Positions 18,450 through 26,288 of a stretch of 26,288 nt of DNA are shown piece after piece. A program made the position numbers and the translations under genes. Origin of the DNA: Welwitschia mirabilis (taxonomy: Eukaryota > Gnetophyta > Gnetopsida > Welwitschiales); contig JBOZIK010000001.1 of the NCBI GenBank assembly GCA_051453625.1, positions 163,866,276 through 163,892,563 of the forward strand, in the 5' to 3' direction. Position 1 is the stretch's first letter. Each line of letters begins with the position of its first letter. Below the pieces are notes generated by a model, which was not told where the DNA came from, did not search any database, and was given only the letters and a program-made list of their open reading frames with translations.

Positions 18450-19146
18450 AAAGAGACTTTCTTGACATATACCTTACAAACTCTACAATTTAAGGCCTTA
18501 GGAAAAGGATCACTAGTTTTAGGAAATTAAAAGGGGATGATTATGTCACAACATCTAAGAGATTCTTCTCTTACATTACTAGATACCCAGTAAATGACAT
18601 TGAAAACTAAAAGTTGGTAGGTTACTTTGTAGAAGGTCTTCTATCTAATACTTGTCAAATAATAGACTTTGCCTATAGAGGGAATATTATGGAAGTCCCA
18701 TTAGATTAATGTTGGTCAAAATTAGAATCACTACAAGAATAAAGTAAATCATGTCAAGCAACAAAATATGAAGTACCCACATTAGGAAGGAAACTAAGAC
18801 AAATGAAAAACATCAAGATGAGTGAAAAAGCCTTTGCAGCCAAACAAGTATTGAGTAACTATTCAAAACTATGACAGAAACATTGGAGACAGTAGCTGTT
18901 ATAGAAGGACTTAAAATCAAAAAAATCTAACAATAAAATAAAGGAAGAAACTACTATTGATAAAAAGAGATGCCTACTTTGTCAAGACCTTGATCATGAG
19001 GTGGAAAAATTCCACACTCTTCCTTTCTGTCAGAATAGTGTCTATGAGGAATTGTGTGTACTCAAGTACATGAACTAAAATCCACAACAAAATGCCTCCT
19101 AAAGTCTAATTTCAATAGATTCTAGAAATCTTGTCAAGCTAGATTT
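18450..19146 (+). pseudogene. Athila-type gag, second copy of its C-terminal half
   Basis: Same frame and same stops as 17648-18349 (for example GLRKRITSFRKLK and RFFSYITRYPVNDIEN, stop, KLVGYFVEGL). Shared stops show a copy of one decayed sequence, not two genes. It continues uninterrupted into the gag-protease linker, so this is the copy linked to pol. Confidence 0.7.
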
Positions 19147-19837
19147 ATTGGGAATAACACATGGGAATCATCAACAAATCCAAACCCATATACTTTTCCT
19201 TCTTATGAATAACCAACTACCTCTATTTGATAACCCCTAACTAGTCCTCTTCAAGTGAACTTGGAATGTTTGCAACAAATCATGGGAAAGAATTTTACTA
19301 ATCTTGGACAAGCTATGACACAAACCAATGAAAACGTAAACAAGCTTATGGGTCTGATGCAATAAACATTGTACTCCAACACAAGAAATGTTGGGGCCTT
19401 ACCTTTAACCAACCACCCAAATCCAAACTAGATCAAAGATTCAAAGGCCATAACTAGAAATGGAGTAAGGACAAGAGTGATTCAGAAAAAGAAATAGAAG
19501 TAGAATAACTTTAACAACGAAAAGGTAAAGGTGAAAATATCAAGGAAGGAAAGATAGAATGCTAAAACAAAATAATGTTAAACATAACACAACCACCTTT
19601 TGCCAAAAGATTAAGAAGAAATGAGGATGATTTGATTTTTAAGTTAGAAACCATTTTGAAAGAAGCATCTCTACCTATGCCTCTTTGGAAACTTTGGAGA
19701 GATAATAAAAGTATGAGAAGGCATTTAGAGACTTAGTGAAGAGAAATCATAAAAGAAAGCTTCCTAAAAGAGTTCCTTTAGTTGATCAAAAATTTTTGCA
19801 ACTTAGCTAACAAAGCCCAAAGTACAAGGGTCTAGGG
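19147..19837 (+). pseudogene. Gag-protease linker of the Athila-type element
   Basis: Starts with a low-complexity, Asn/Gln-rich stretch. At about 19600-19680, PPFAKRLRRNEDDLIFKLET and ILKEASLPMPLW match the conserved 'PFPQRL......F.KFL..LK...I..P' block before the protease of Athila-group elements. EKAFRDLVKRNHKRKLPK (19718-19771) fits 'M..YAKFLKDL+..KRKL' a little further on, in another frame. Confidence 0.6.
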
Positions 19838-20371
19838 GTGGCAACTTTAACTATCATTTTAGAGGGAATTTTTAGGTTGAGACACTATTTAGTTGATTTA
19901 GAATCAAGTGTAAACATGATTCTTGAACATATGATGAAAAGACTTAAACTACAAGGCCACCTACAACCTACTAATGTTATTTTAGAGATGGCACATGGCT
20001 CTCTTAAAAGAGCTATAGGCATGACAAAAGATTTAGTAACTCAAGTTGATAGAGGATCCTATCTAGTAGATTTTGTTATGCTAAAGGTAAAAAAAAGCAA
20101 TGGTTATCCTTTAATCTTAGGAAAAGCATGGTTGGCAACTATAAATGAAGTCATCAATACTAGAAATAGCATCCTCACTTTGTGATTTGGGAGTGAAAAG
20201 TTTGATGTAAAGGTTTATAATGCAACTGAAAAACATTCAAGAATGGATGATGCAGAGGAAGAATGTGTGAGTAACTTGAGTTATATAGGAACCTATCACT
20301 TCCTTAATAATAAGAGTAAAGAGGAACTCCTTTTGATAATGGGGGAACCAAATCCTTATTGTTGGACATGA
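19838..20371 (+). pseudogene. Athila-type aspartic protease
   Basis: LRHYLVDLESSVNMI holds the catalytic site (family 'LCDLGASVNLMP'; Asp kept, Gly now Glu). KRLKLQGHLQPTNVILEMAH then LKRAIGMTKDLVTQVDRGSY, LVDFVML, GYPLILGKAWLATINEVIN match 'LG+..L.PT...L..AD.S...P.G...DV.V.V......VDF.+L......PLILGRPFLAT...+I+' very well. The TGA at 20183-20185 comes where Arg (CGA) is expected, and the same frame continues with FGSEKFDVKVYNATEK and further to a stop at about 20371. Among the pol parts this one is least damaged. Confidence 0.85.
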
Positions 20372-20479
20372 CAATTACAACCGCTTGAAAACTGCTTAAA
20401 TTCCTCTAATCCATGTGAGCTAAATTGTGATTTAAGAGATTAAAATAAATAATAGTAGGAACCTATTCCAACTTTTGAA

Positions 20480-21660
20480 GAAATTTCTATGGAGGACATG
20501 AAAAGAGGCCTTTCGAAATCTGCCCAATATTTAAGTGAGGAAGGAGAAAACATAAAACCACAAATTCAACAAGAAAAGGGACCAATAGAACTTCAATTGA
20601 AAGAATTACCCTATCATCTTAAATATGTATTTATGGGGGAAACATGACTCAACCATTAGTGATTAGTTTTAAATTAAATGCTGAACAAGAAGAAAACCTC
20701 ATTTAACTATTACAAAAGAAATCTGAAGCCCCACACATAGTACAACACAAAATTTACTTAAAGAATAAGGTAAAACCTATATGTCAACTCCAAAGATGAT
20801 TAAACCCACTCTAAAAAAAGGTTGTGAAGGATGAGATCATTAAACTAATCGATGTAAACATCATTTACCTAATTGCTAATAGTGAGTGGGTAAGTTCAAT
20901 AACAGTTGTTCCTAAGAAAGGAAAAAAATGAAGGGTTTGTATAGACTTCTAAAGACTCAATAAACTCACAAAGAAAGACCATTTCCCTCTACCATTCCTT
21001 GATCAAGTACTTAATAAAATACAAGGAAACAACTTTTACTATTTCTTGGACAAGTACATCAGTATAATCAAATTTACATTACATCAAAAGATCAATCTTT
21101 GACAATCTTTACTTCACCTTTTGGCACCTATGAATTTTGGAGGATGCTATTTGGATTGTGTAATGCTTCAAGTACCTTTCAAAGAGCTGTGCAAGGTATT
21201 TTTACTGACATGCTTGATGATTTTATGAAAGTTTTCATGGATGATTTTTTAGTGTGGGGTATTGTTTTGAGCAAACAATTTTACACTTACAATAGATCTT
21301 AAATAGATGTATTGAGAGTGGAATAAAATTAAGTTGCGAGAAATCTTTCTTTATGCTTACTAAAGGTGTAGTTTTGGATCACATTATTTCTAAAGAAGGT
21401 ATAGAGATGGATCCCTCCAAAATTAGGGTAATCCAAGAGTTAGAACCTTCGAAGTCCCTTAAACAACTAAGATCATTCCTTGGACATGTAGGTTTTTAGA
21501 GAAGGTTCATTTAAGGTTATTCTAAGATTTGTAAACCCTTGCACAATCTGTTAGAAAAAGACATACATTTCCATTAGACTAATAATCACGAACAAGCATC
21601 TAAAACCCTCAAGGAAAAATTAATGACTGCTCTTATATTATAAGGTCCTTATTGGCACTT
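20480..21660 (+). pseudogene. Athila-type reverse transcriptase
   Basis: LKELPYHLKYVFMGE (from 20597) is the lead-in. ITVVPKKGKK, stop, RVCIDF, stop, RLNKLTKKDHFPLPFLDQ (20899-21007) is the finger/palm part; the roughly 20-residue insert between PKK and RVCIDY that I expect in angiosperm Athila RTs is absent. FTSPFGTYEFWRMLFGLCNA, STFQRA and the active site FMDDF (21234-21248) follow, with both Asp kept. Then SGIKLSCEKSFFMLTKGVVL, DHIISKEGIEMDPSKI and LKQLRSFLGHVGF, stop, RRFI, the connection region. Frameshifts at about 20650 and 21290 and several stops inactivate it. Confidence 0.85.
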
Positions 21661-22020
21661 TAATTTTGAATTAATGACAGATGATAGTAATTATGCTAAA
21701 GGAGCTATTTTAGGATAGAAGTTTAACAAGAAAAATCATGTCATTACTTACTTTAATAGAACACTAAATCCATATAAAACCAATTATTCGATCACTAAGA
21801 GAGAACTCTTAGCAATTGTGCTATCATTAGATAGATTTAGACATTATCTTATGGACTCTCATTGATATTCATACAAATCATGCAGCCATTAAGTATATAT
21901 TGTCTAAACCTTGATTAAATTCTTGAGTTTTGAGGTGGATTCTACTTCAATAAGAATTTAATATCTCAATCATTGAGAGGAAAGGGAATGAAAACACAGT
22001 GGCTGATCACCTTTCCTGTT
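21661..22020 (+). pseudogene. Athila-type RNase H
   Basis: FNFELMTDDSNYAKGAIL (first Asp kept) then KKNHVITYFNRTLNPYKTNY, SITKRELLAIV (catalytic Glu kept) and LDRFRHYLMDSH match 'FEL.CDASDYA.GAVLGQ...K..H.I.Y.S+TL..AQ.NY...EKE.LAVV.A..+FR.YL'. After frameshifts, EFNISIIERKGNENTVADHL (21953-22012) gives the end of the domain, with the last Asp kept. Confidence 0.8.
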
Positions 22021-22355
22021 TACTAATAAAATTTGAAACACAGGATGATGAATTCTATGATCAATTTCCAGATGAGCATATCTTCTCTTGTCAAACTTAT
22101 AATACATCCTCTAGAGACCCATGGTATGATGACATTGCAAATTATTTATTGTTCCATAGGTCTCCTGGATATTAGAAACATAATGAACGAAAAGTATTTC
22201 TACATCAAATTCATAAATGCTTTTAGATTTCACCTTCTTTGTTCAAAAGATATGTAGATTACATCATTAGAAGATGCTTACCAGAATGGGAACAAGAAGA
22301 GGTATTATAACTCTGCCATGCAAAGTTAGGTGAAGGACACTTTGATGGGAGGAAA
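22021..22355 (+). pseudogene. Athila-type RNase H-integrase linker and zinc-binding start
   Basis: QFPDEHIFSC then DPWYDDIANYLLFHRSPGY, ERKVFLHQ and SPSLFKRYVDYIIRRCLPEW match the Athila linker 'FPDE.LF.......PWYADI.NYL..G..P......+.K.F......Y.WD.P.L++...D...RRC+P'. The zinc finger starts LCHAKLGEGHFDGRK just before the gap. Positions 22220-22355 are repeated at 22456-22591. Confidence 0.75.
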
Positions 22356-22455
22356 NNNNNNNNNNNNNNNNNNNNNNNNNNNNNNNNNNNNNNNNNNNNN
22401 NNNNNNNNNNNNNNNNNNNNNNNNNNNNNNNNNNNNNNNNNNNNNNNNNNNNNNN
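22356..22455. other. N gap (100) flanked by duplicated sequence
   Basis: 22220-22355 (136 bp) recurs at 22456-22591 with a few substitutions. Confidence 0.9.
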
Positions 22456-23625
22456 CTTTTAGATTTCACCTTCTTTGTTCAAAAGATATGTAGATTACAT
22501 CATTAGAAGATGCTTACCAGCATGGGAACAAGACGAGGTATTATAACTCTGCCATGTAAAGGTAGGTGAAGGATGCTTTGATGGGAGGAAAACAATTATT
22601 AAGGTTTCATATGTAGGATTTTATTGGTCTTTTTTATTTAAAGATGTCCATGAATTTGTTAAAAATTTTGATAACCACCAATGTTATAGAGGAATTATAA
22701 GAAGAGATCAAATGTCACTACAACCAATAATAGAATATGAACCATTAGATTATTGGAGCATTGATTTTATTGGCACTTTAACTCCTCCTTCATTTTAGAA
22801 ATTTTATATTATGGTAGTTGTAGATTACATGTCAAAATGGGTTAAAGCTACAGCCACAAGATCAAATGATGCCAAACCCATTTGCAAATTTTTGAAAACT
22901 AATATTCTGAGCAGGTTTGGATTTCCCTGGTTTCTAATTTTTGATCAAGGCACACATTTTGTGAATAAGATAGTAAAAAAATTGCTTGTGAAAAATGGCA
23001 TCCAACACATAATAGCGAATGGTTACCACTCCCAAACAAAGAGATTGACTGAAAGAACCAATCAAGAACTAAAAAATATATTACAAAAAATGGTCAATGT
23101 TCATAGAATAATTTGGAGTCTCAAATTAGATGAGGCATTATGGGCCTATTGTATTACTTTTAAAATTACACTAGATTTCACCCCTTATGAACTAGTCTAT
23201 GGAGGCAATGTGTCCTTTTTGTGAATCTAGTCTATAAGTCTCTTAAGACTCTATCCACTATCAATCTTACTAATGAGCAACAAAATCTTGACAAAAGGAT
23301 GGAATAGCTACATGAGTTGGATGGAAGGAGAGGAGAGGAAAAAAGAAAAAAAACTAGGAATTGAACTAATAACTTATTGTTAAGGCCTAAATGAAGAAAT
23401 ATCATAGTAAATTGAAAAAGGAGAATTTCTGCTTTTCTTTGATTCTAGACTAGGTAACATCCACAACAAGTTCATATCAAGGTGGCAAGTCCTCTATATT
23501 ATCATAAAACAACATGCTAATGGATCGGTTTCAATTGCAAACCTTAAAGGAAATAACATTTTTATTGTAAATGTTCAATGACTAAAGTCTTATTATCCTC
23601 AAGGCATTGCAAAGTAAACTTTAAA
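22456..23625 (+). pseudogene. Athila-type integrase
   Basis: Zinc finger LCHVKVGEGCFDGRKT with SYVGFYWSFLFKDVHEFVKN and NHQCYRG (second His lost in this copy; CxxC reduced to one Cys). Core: DYWSIDFIGTL (first Asp), stop, then an open frame 22811-23224: VVVDYMSKWVKATATRSNDA, FLIFDQGTHFVN (second Asp), NGYHSQTKRLTERTNQELKN (catalytic Glu), SLKLDEALWAYCITFK and PYELVYGG. It keeps the DDE triad over a long uninterrupted stretch. C-terminal part: NEQQNLDKRME, stop, LHELDG, then YHSKLKK and after the duplicated gap the SH3-like end. Integrase joins the cDNA to host DNA. Stops before and after the open part make it inactive. Confidence 0.85.
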
Positions 23626-23725
23626 NNNNNNNNNNNNNNNNNNNNNNNNNNNNNNNNNNNNNNNNNNNNNNNNNNNNNNNNNNNNNNNNNNNNNNNNNNN
23701 NNNNNNNNNNNNNNNNNNNNNNNNN
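23626..23725. other. N gap (100) flanked by duplicated sequence
   Basis: About 23341-23625 recurs at 23726-24010 with few differences. Confidence 0.9.
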
Positions 23726-24080
23726 AAAAAAAAAAAAACTAGGAATTGAACTAATAACTTATTGTCAAGGCCTAAATGAAGAAATATCATAGTAAATTGA
23801 AAAAGGAGAATTTCTGCTTCTCTTTGATTCTATACTAGGTAACATCCACAACAAGTTCATATCAAGGTGGCAAGTCCCCTACATTATCATAAAACAACAT
23901 GCTAATGGATTAGTTTCAATTGCAAACCTTAAAGGAAATAACATTTTTATTATAAATGTTCAACGACTAAAGTCTTATTATCCTCAAGGAATTGCAAAGT
24001 AAACTTTAAACTTAATTGAGGAAATTTTTCTTAAAGAAATAGGACAAAAACCATTAGACCCATCATTTGTTATTATCTGA
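23726..24080 (+). pseudogene. C-terminal end of Athila-type integrase, second copy
   Basis: FISRWQVPYIIIKQHANGLV, SIANLKGNNIFI, NVQRLKSYYPQG matches the integrase end 'F..RW.GPF.+..V...G.VE+.N..G..F.VNGQRLKPY'. The frame goes on to IFLKEIGQKPLDPSFVII and stops at 24078-24080. The first copy (to 23625) reads NVQ, stop, LK where this one keeps the Arg codon, so CGA to TGA separates the two copies. No chromodomain follows. Confidence 0.75.
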
Positions 24081-24210
24081 TTAGCCCTTAAATTACTTTT
24101 ATTGTACATAATGTATATAGTGTATATGCATAATAATAGTCATTTTTCAGACTGATGCAACAAAAATCAAATTAGAGAAAAGGGACAAAATCCTTAAAGT
24201 TTCAAGTTCA

Positions 24211-24249
24211 AAGAGAAAGAGAAAGAGAGAGAGAGAGAGAGAAAGAGAG
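24211..24249. repeat. GA-rich microsatellite
   Basis: AAGAGAAAGAGAAAGAGAGA continuing as GA dinucleotides to 24249. Confidence 0.9.
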
Positions 24250-24277
24250 CGCTAAGCATTAAGTGACTCCAATCCAT

Positions 24278-24324
24278 GATAAGTATGGCCAATTCTTATC
24301 GTGGCCGTCTAGATCTTCTAGACG
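24278..24324. repeat. Two adjacent inverted repeats
   Basis: GATAAG (24278-24283) pairs with CTTATC (24295-24300). CGTCTAGA (24306-24313) pairs perfectly with TCTAGACG (24317-24324) around a 3-base loop. They follow the GA microsatellite by 28 bases. Confidence 0.6.
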
Positions 24325-24862
24325 TACTATTTAGAATTTTGGTGTGAATTATCTGATGGGTTCTAGTGCATTAACATTTATGCATGTAAATTGTGTGGTT
24401 TAAAACTCCATGAGGAGGAATTTAAGAGTATAAATTGATTTTGTATCATATGTTGGGAGTATAATAGGTTACAAGTTAATTGCTTGGTCTAGAAAATACA
24501 TTGTTATGAAGAGGTACTAAACTTGGAAATGCATTTTAGCTATAAAAGAATAAAATCATAATCTGGTCCACTTGAAGCTATAATCATAATAGCTTAATTT
24601 TCATCATTCTCTTTGGTGTTTTCAACTGAAAGATAAACTCCTCTTTAAACTTTTCTTTTGTTATGTTTAAGGGCTACTTAGAATATGATTCCAATGGTTA
24701 AGGGGACTATGTGTTCTGACATCTTCAATATCTATAATTCATATCTTTTAGTCACTAAATACTACTCGAGTATAATTAATAGTTAGCCTGATCATTCCTA
24801 AGGTAACTTAATGATTTCCCAATTAATAGCAATTGATTTTAGTTCATTACCTTGTTGGAACA

Positions 24863-25265
24863 TTAAAAGGCATAGTCAATGAATCATAAGCACAAAGGAA
24901 CAATGAAACATTAAAGGATGCAGTCGATGCCATGAGGTATCACTATTGAACATCCCAAGAAACTTTTGGAATTGACAGTGTATATACAATGCCAATTCTC
25001 AGTTTTCCCGAATGCACCAAGTATCATTCTGGTTGAAGAGCATTAGACTTGATATTGTACATACAATGTTGTGCAAAAAGGTTAAACCTCTATGTGGCAT
25101 GCTTATAATAAATGAGACATTTAAATTAAAATGAAGAAGGTAAACTGCCTCCCAAGTTATGTATTACATGCATTGAGGTGATGGCATGTGGCATAGAATT
25201 TGAAACTTGTGGTGTGCATTTCAGCTGTACACCTCATTTAATATGAGATATTAGACTATTTAGCC
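24863..25265. repeat. Unidentified sequence, left gap copy
   Basis: Recurs at 25366-25768. Inside it ATTGACAGTGTATATACAAT (24971-24990) has a weaker second version CTTGATATTGTACATACAAT (25048-25067), 77 bases later. No coding content. Confidence 0.6.
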
Positions 25266-25365
25266 NNNNNNNNNNNNNNNNNNNNNNNNNNNNNNNNNNN
25301 NNNNNNNNNNNNNNNNNNNNNNNNNNNNNNNNNNNNNNNNNNNNNNNNNNNNNNNNNNNNNNNNN
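25266..25365. other. N gap (100) flanked by duplicated sequence
   Basis: 24863-25265 (403 bp) recurs at 25366-25768 with scattered transitions. Confidence 0.9.
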
Positions 25366-25768
25366 TTAAAAGGCATAATCAATGAATCATAAGCACAAAG
25401 GAATAATGAAATATTAAAGGATGCAGTCGATGCCATGAGGTATCACTGTTGAACATCCTAAGAAACTTTTGGAATTGACAGTGTATATACAATGCCAATT
25501 TTCAGTTTTCCCGAATGCACCAAGTATCATTCTGGTTGAACAGTGTTAGACTTGATACTGTATATACAATGTTGTGCAAAAAGGTTAAACCTCTATGTGA
25601 TGCACTTATAATAAATGAGACATTTAAATTAAAATGAAGAAGATAAACTACCTCCCAAGTTATGTATTACATGCATTGAGGTGATGACACGTGGCATAGA
25701 ATTTGAAACTTGTGATGTGCATTTCAGCTATACATCTCATTTAATATGAGATATTAGACTATTTAGTC
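25366..25768. repeat. Unidentified sequence, right gap copy
   Basis: Copy of 24863-25265. At 25688-25694 it has CACGTGG (G-box core) where the left copy has CATGTGG. Confidence 0.6.
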
Positions 25769-25935
25769 TACTCCAAATTAAAGTCATCATTTTATTCCAG
25801 TTCAGTTGTGCTTAAATGTGTAGATCTCATGCCTTCTTTTTTAACATGAACACACTATGTAAGAAAATAGAAACATCATGCAAAGTTACTAAAAATTACA
25901 AGAGCCTTTTTCAGATTGAACTGACAGACTTCCAA

Positions 25936-25954
25936 TCACACCTCGGCTGTGTGA
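25936..25954. repeat. Short inverted repeat
   Basis: TCACAC and GTGTGA around a 7-base loop CTCGGCT. Not followed by a T-run; no function inferred. Confidence 0.4.
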
Positions 25955-26031
25955 CTCTGTTGTGAGTAGGTATGTTCGACCATGCCTTTCTTTTACAACA
26001 TCTAATCCCTCTCAGGTTCAATTTTTTTTTT

Positions 26032-26052
26032 NNNNNNNNNNNNNNNNNNNNN
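26032..26052. other. N gap (21)
   Basis: Follows a run of T (26022-26031); the flanks are not duplicated. Confidence 0.9.
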
Positions 26053-26288
26053 TAGACAAAAATAAGGTCTGTTTAAACATACTAACATTTGTCTCACAAT
26101 TCATTTCTTTTCTTTATGCAACTTAGGGTTTATTTTCTTTTCTTCTTTTGCACTCTATTCACAGTCAAATTTTCATACATTTTATCTATTTATTTATTTT
26201 CTTTGTGTTTTGTTCTAAGCACTTGAAATTCGGTTTCACATATTCATGTTTGATGGTAGAATTAGGTTTTCATTGCCTATATCATTTG

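Larger units (their letters stand above)
16781..24080 (+). mobile_element. Athila-type Ty3/gypsy element, internal region
   Basis: Primer site, gag, protease, RT, RNase H and integrase follow in Ty3/gypsy order with motifs typical of the Athila group: HLKYVFMGE before RT, RVCIDF.RLN...KDHFPLPF, and an integrase linker with FPDE..F and DPWYDDIANYL. All domains carry stops. No chromodomain is visible after integrase. The 3' LTR is not found before the window ends. Three N gaps with duplicated flanks lie inside and enlarge it. Confidence 0.8.
24081..26288. other. Non-coding region after the Athila-type pol
   Basis: No protein domain in six frames. It may be the long 3' region of the Athila-type element or another repeat; neither a polypurine tract nor an LTR resembling 15700-16777 is recognised. 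Contents listed separately: GA microsatellite, palindromes, duplicated gap flanks. A TATA-like TATAAAAG stands at 24541-24548 with no gene behind it. Confidence 0.4.

Noticed and set aside
17648-19146. Two gag genes in tandem in the Athila-type element
   Set aside because: The copies share the same stops and are separated by exactly 100 N, so an assembly duplicate is far more likely.
24541-24548. TATAAAAG as a gene promoter
   Set aside because: No coding region or LTR structure follows it; such a word is common in AT-rich sequence.
24863-25768. LTR pair of a further small element
   Set aside because: The two copies are separated only by the N gap, without TG...CA ends, primer site or internal region; same pattern as the other gap duplicates.
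1-26288. CRISPR arrays, bacterial operons, tRNA or rRNA genes
   Set aside because: No spaced repeats, no tRNA-like cloverleaf and no rRNA segments were seen; the content is that of a plant nuclear genome.

Overview
This window is repeat-derived nuclear DNA from a seed plant. It is AT-rich and holds no host gene I can support, only decayed retrotransposons of four kinds stacked on one another. The age of the copies (LTRs differing at about one base in five by eye), CpG decay and nesting suit a large, slowly purged genome such as a gymnosperm, but the species cannot be fixed from the sequence. Almost every recognisable protein segment carries in-frame stops or frameshifts, so coding pieces are annotated as pseudogenes.

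Layout. 1-2290, minus strand: 3' part of a LINE (reverse transcriptase, zf-RVT zinc finger, RNase H-like domain). 2561 to about 6436, minus strand: 3' half of a Ty1/copia element, with a 3' LTR (2561-3553), a polypurine tract, an extra non-pol ORF resembling the putative plant transposon protein family (Transposase_32-type), and the end of pol (RT/RNase H). 6437-14874, plus strand: a full-length decayed Ty3/gypsy chromovirus with 5' LTR, tRNA-iMet-type primer site, gag, protease, RT, RNase H, integrase with chromodomain, polypurine tract and 3' LTR, flanked by the target duplication CTAAT. Its 5' LTR is itself split at 6561/8700 by a solo-LTR-like insertion with its own TATA box and the target duplication TGTAG. 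So three layers are nested: copia, then chromovirus, then solo LTR.

14880 to about 15700 is unassigned. From there to 16777 is the 5' LTR of a second Ty3/gypsy element of the Athila type (plus strand), followed by a decayed tRNA-Asp-type primer site, gag, protease, RT, RNase H and integrase up to 24080. Its 3' LTR was not found. 24081-26288 is non-coding, with a GA microsatellite, small palindromes and an unidentified repeat.

Assembly caution. There are nine N gaps, and seven of them are flanked by near-identical sequence: the copy left of the gap ends at the gap and is repeated right after it. These are most simply unmerged contig overlaps or haplotype copies, so the window is probably inflated by a little over 2 kb plus the Ns, and some genes (gag and integrase of the Athila-like element) appear twice in part.
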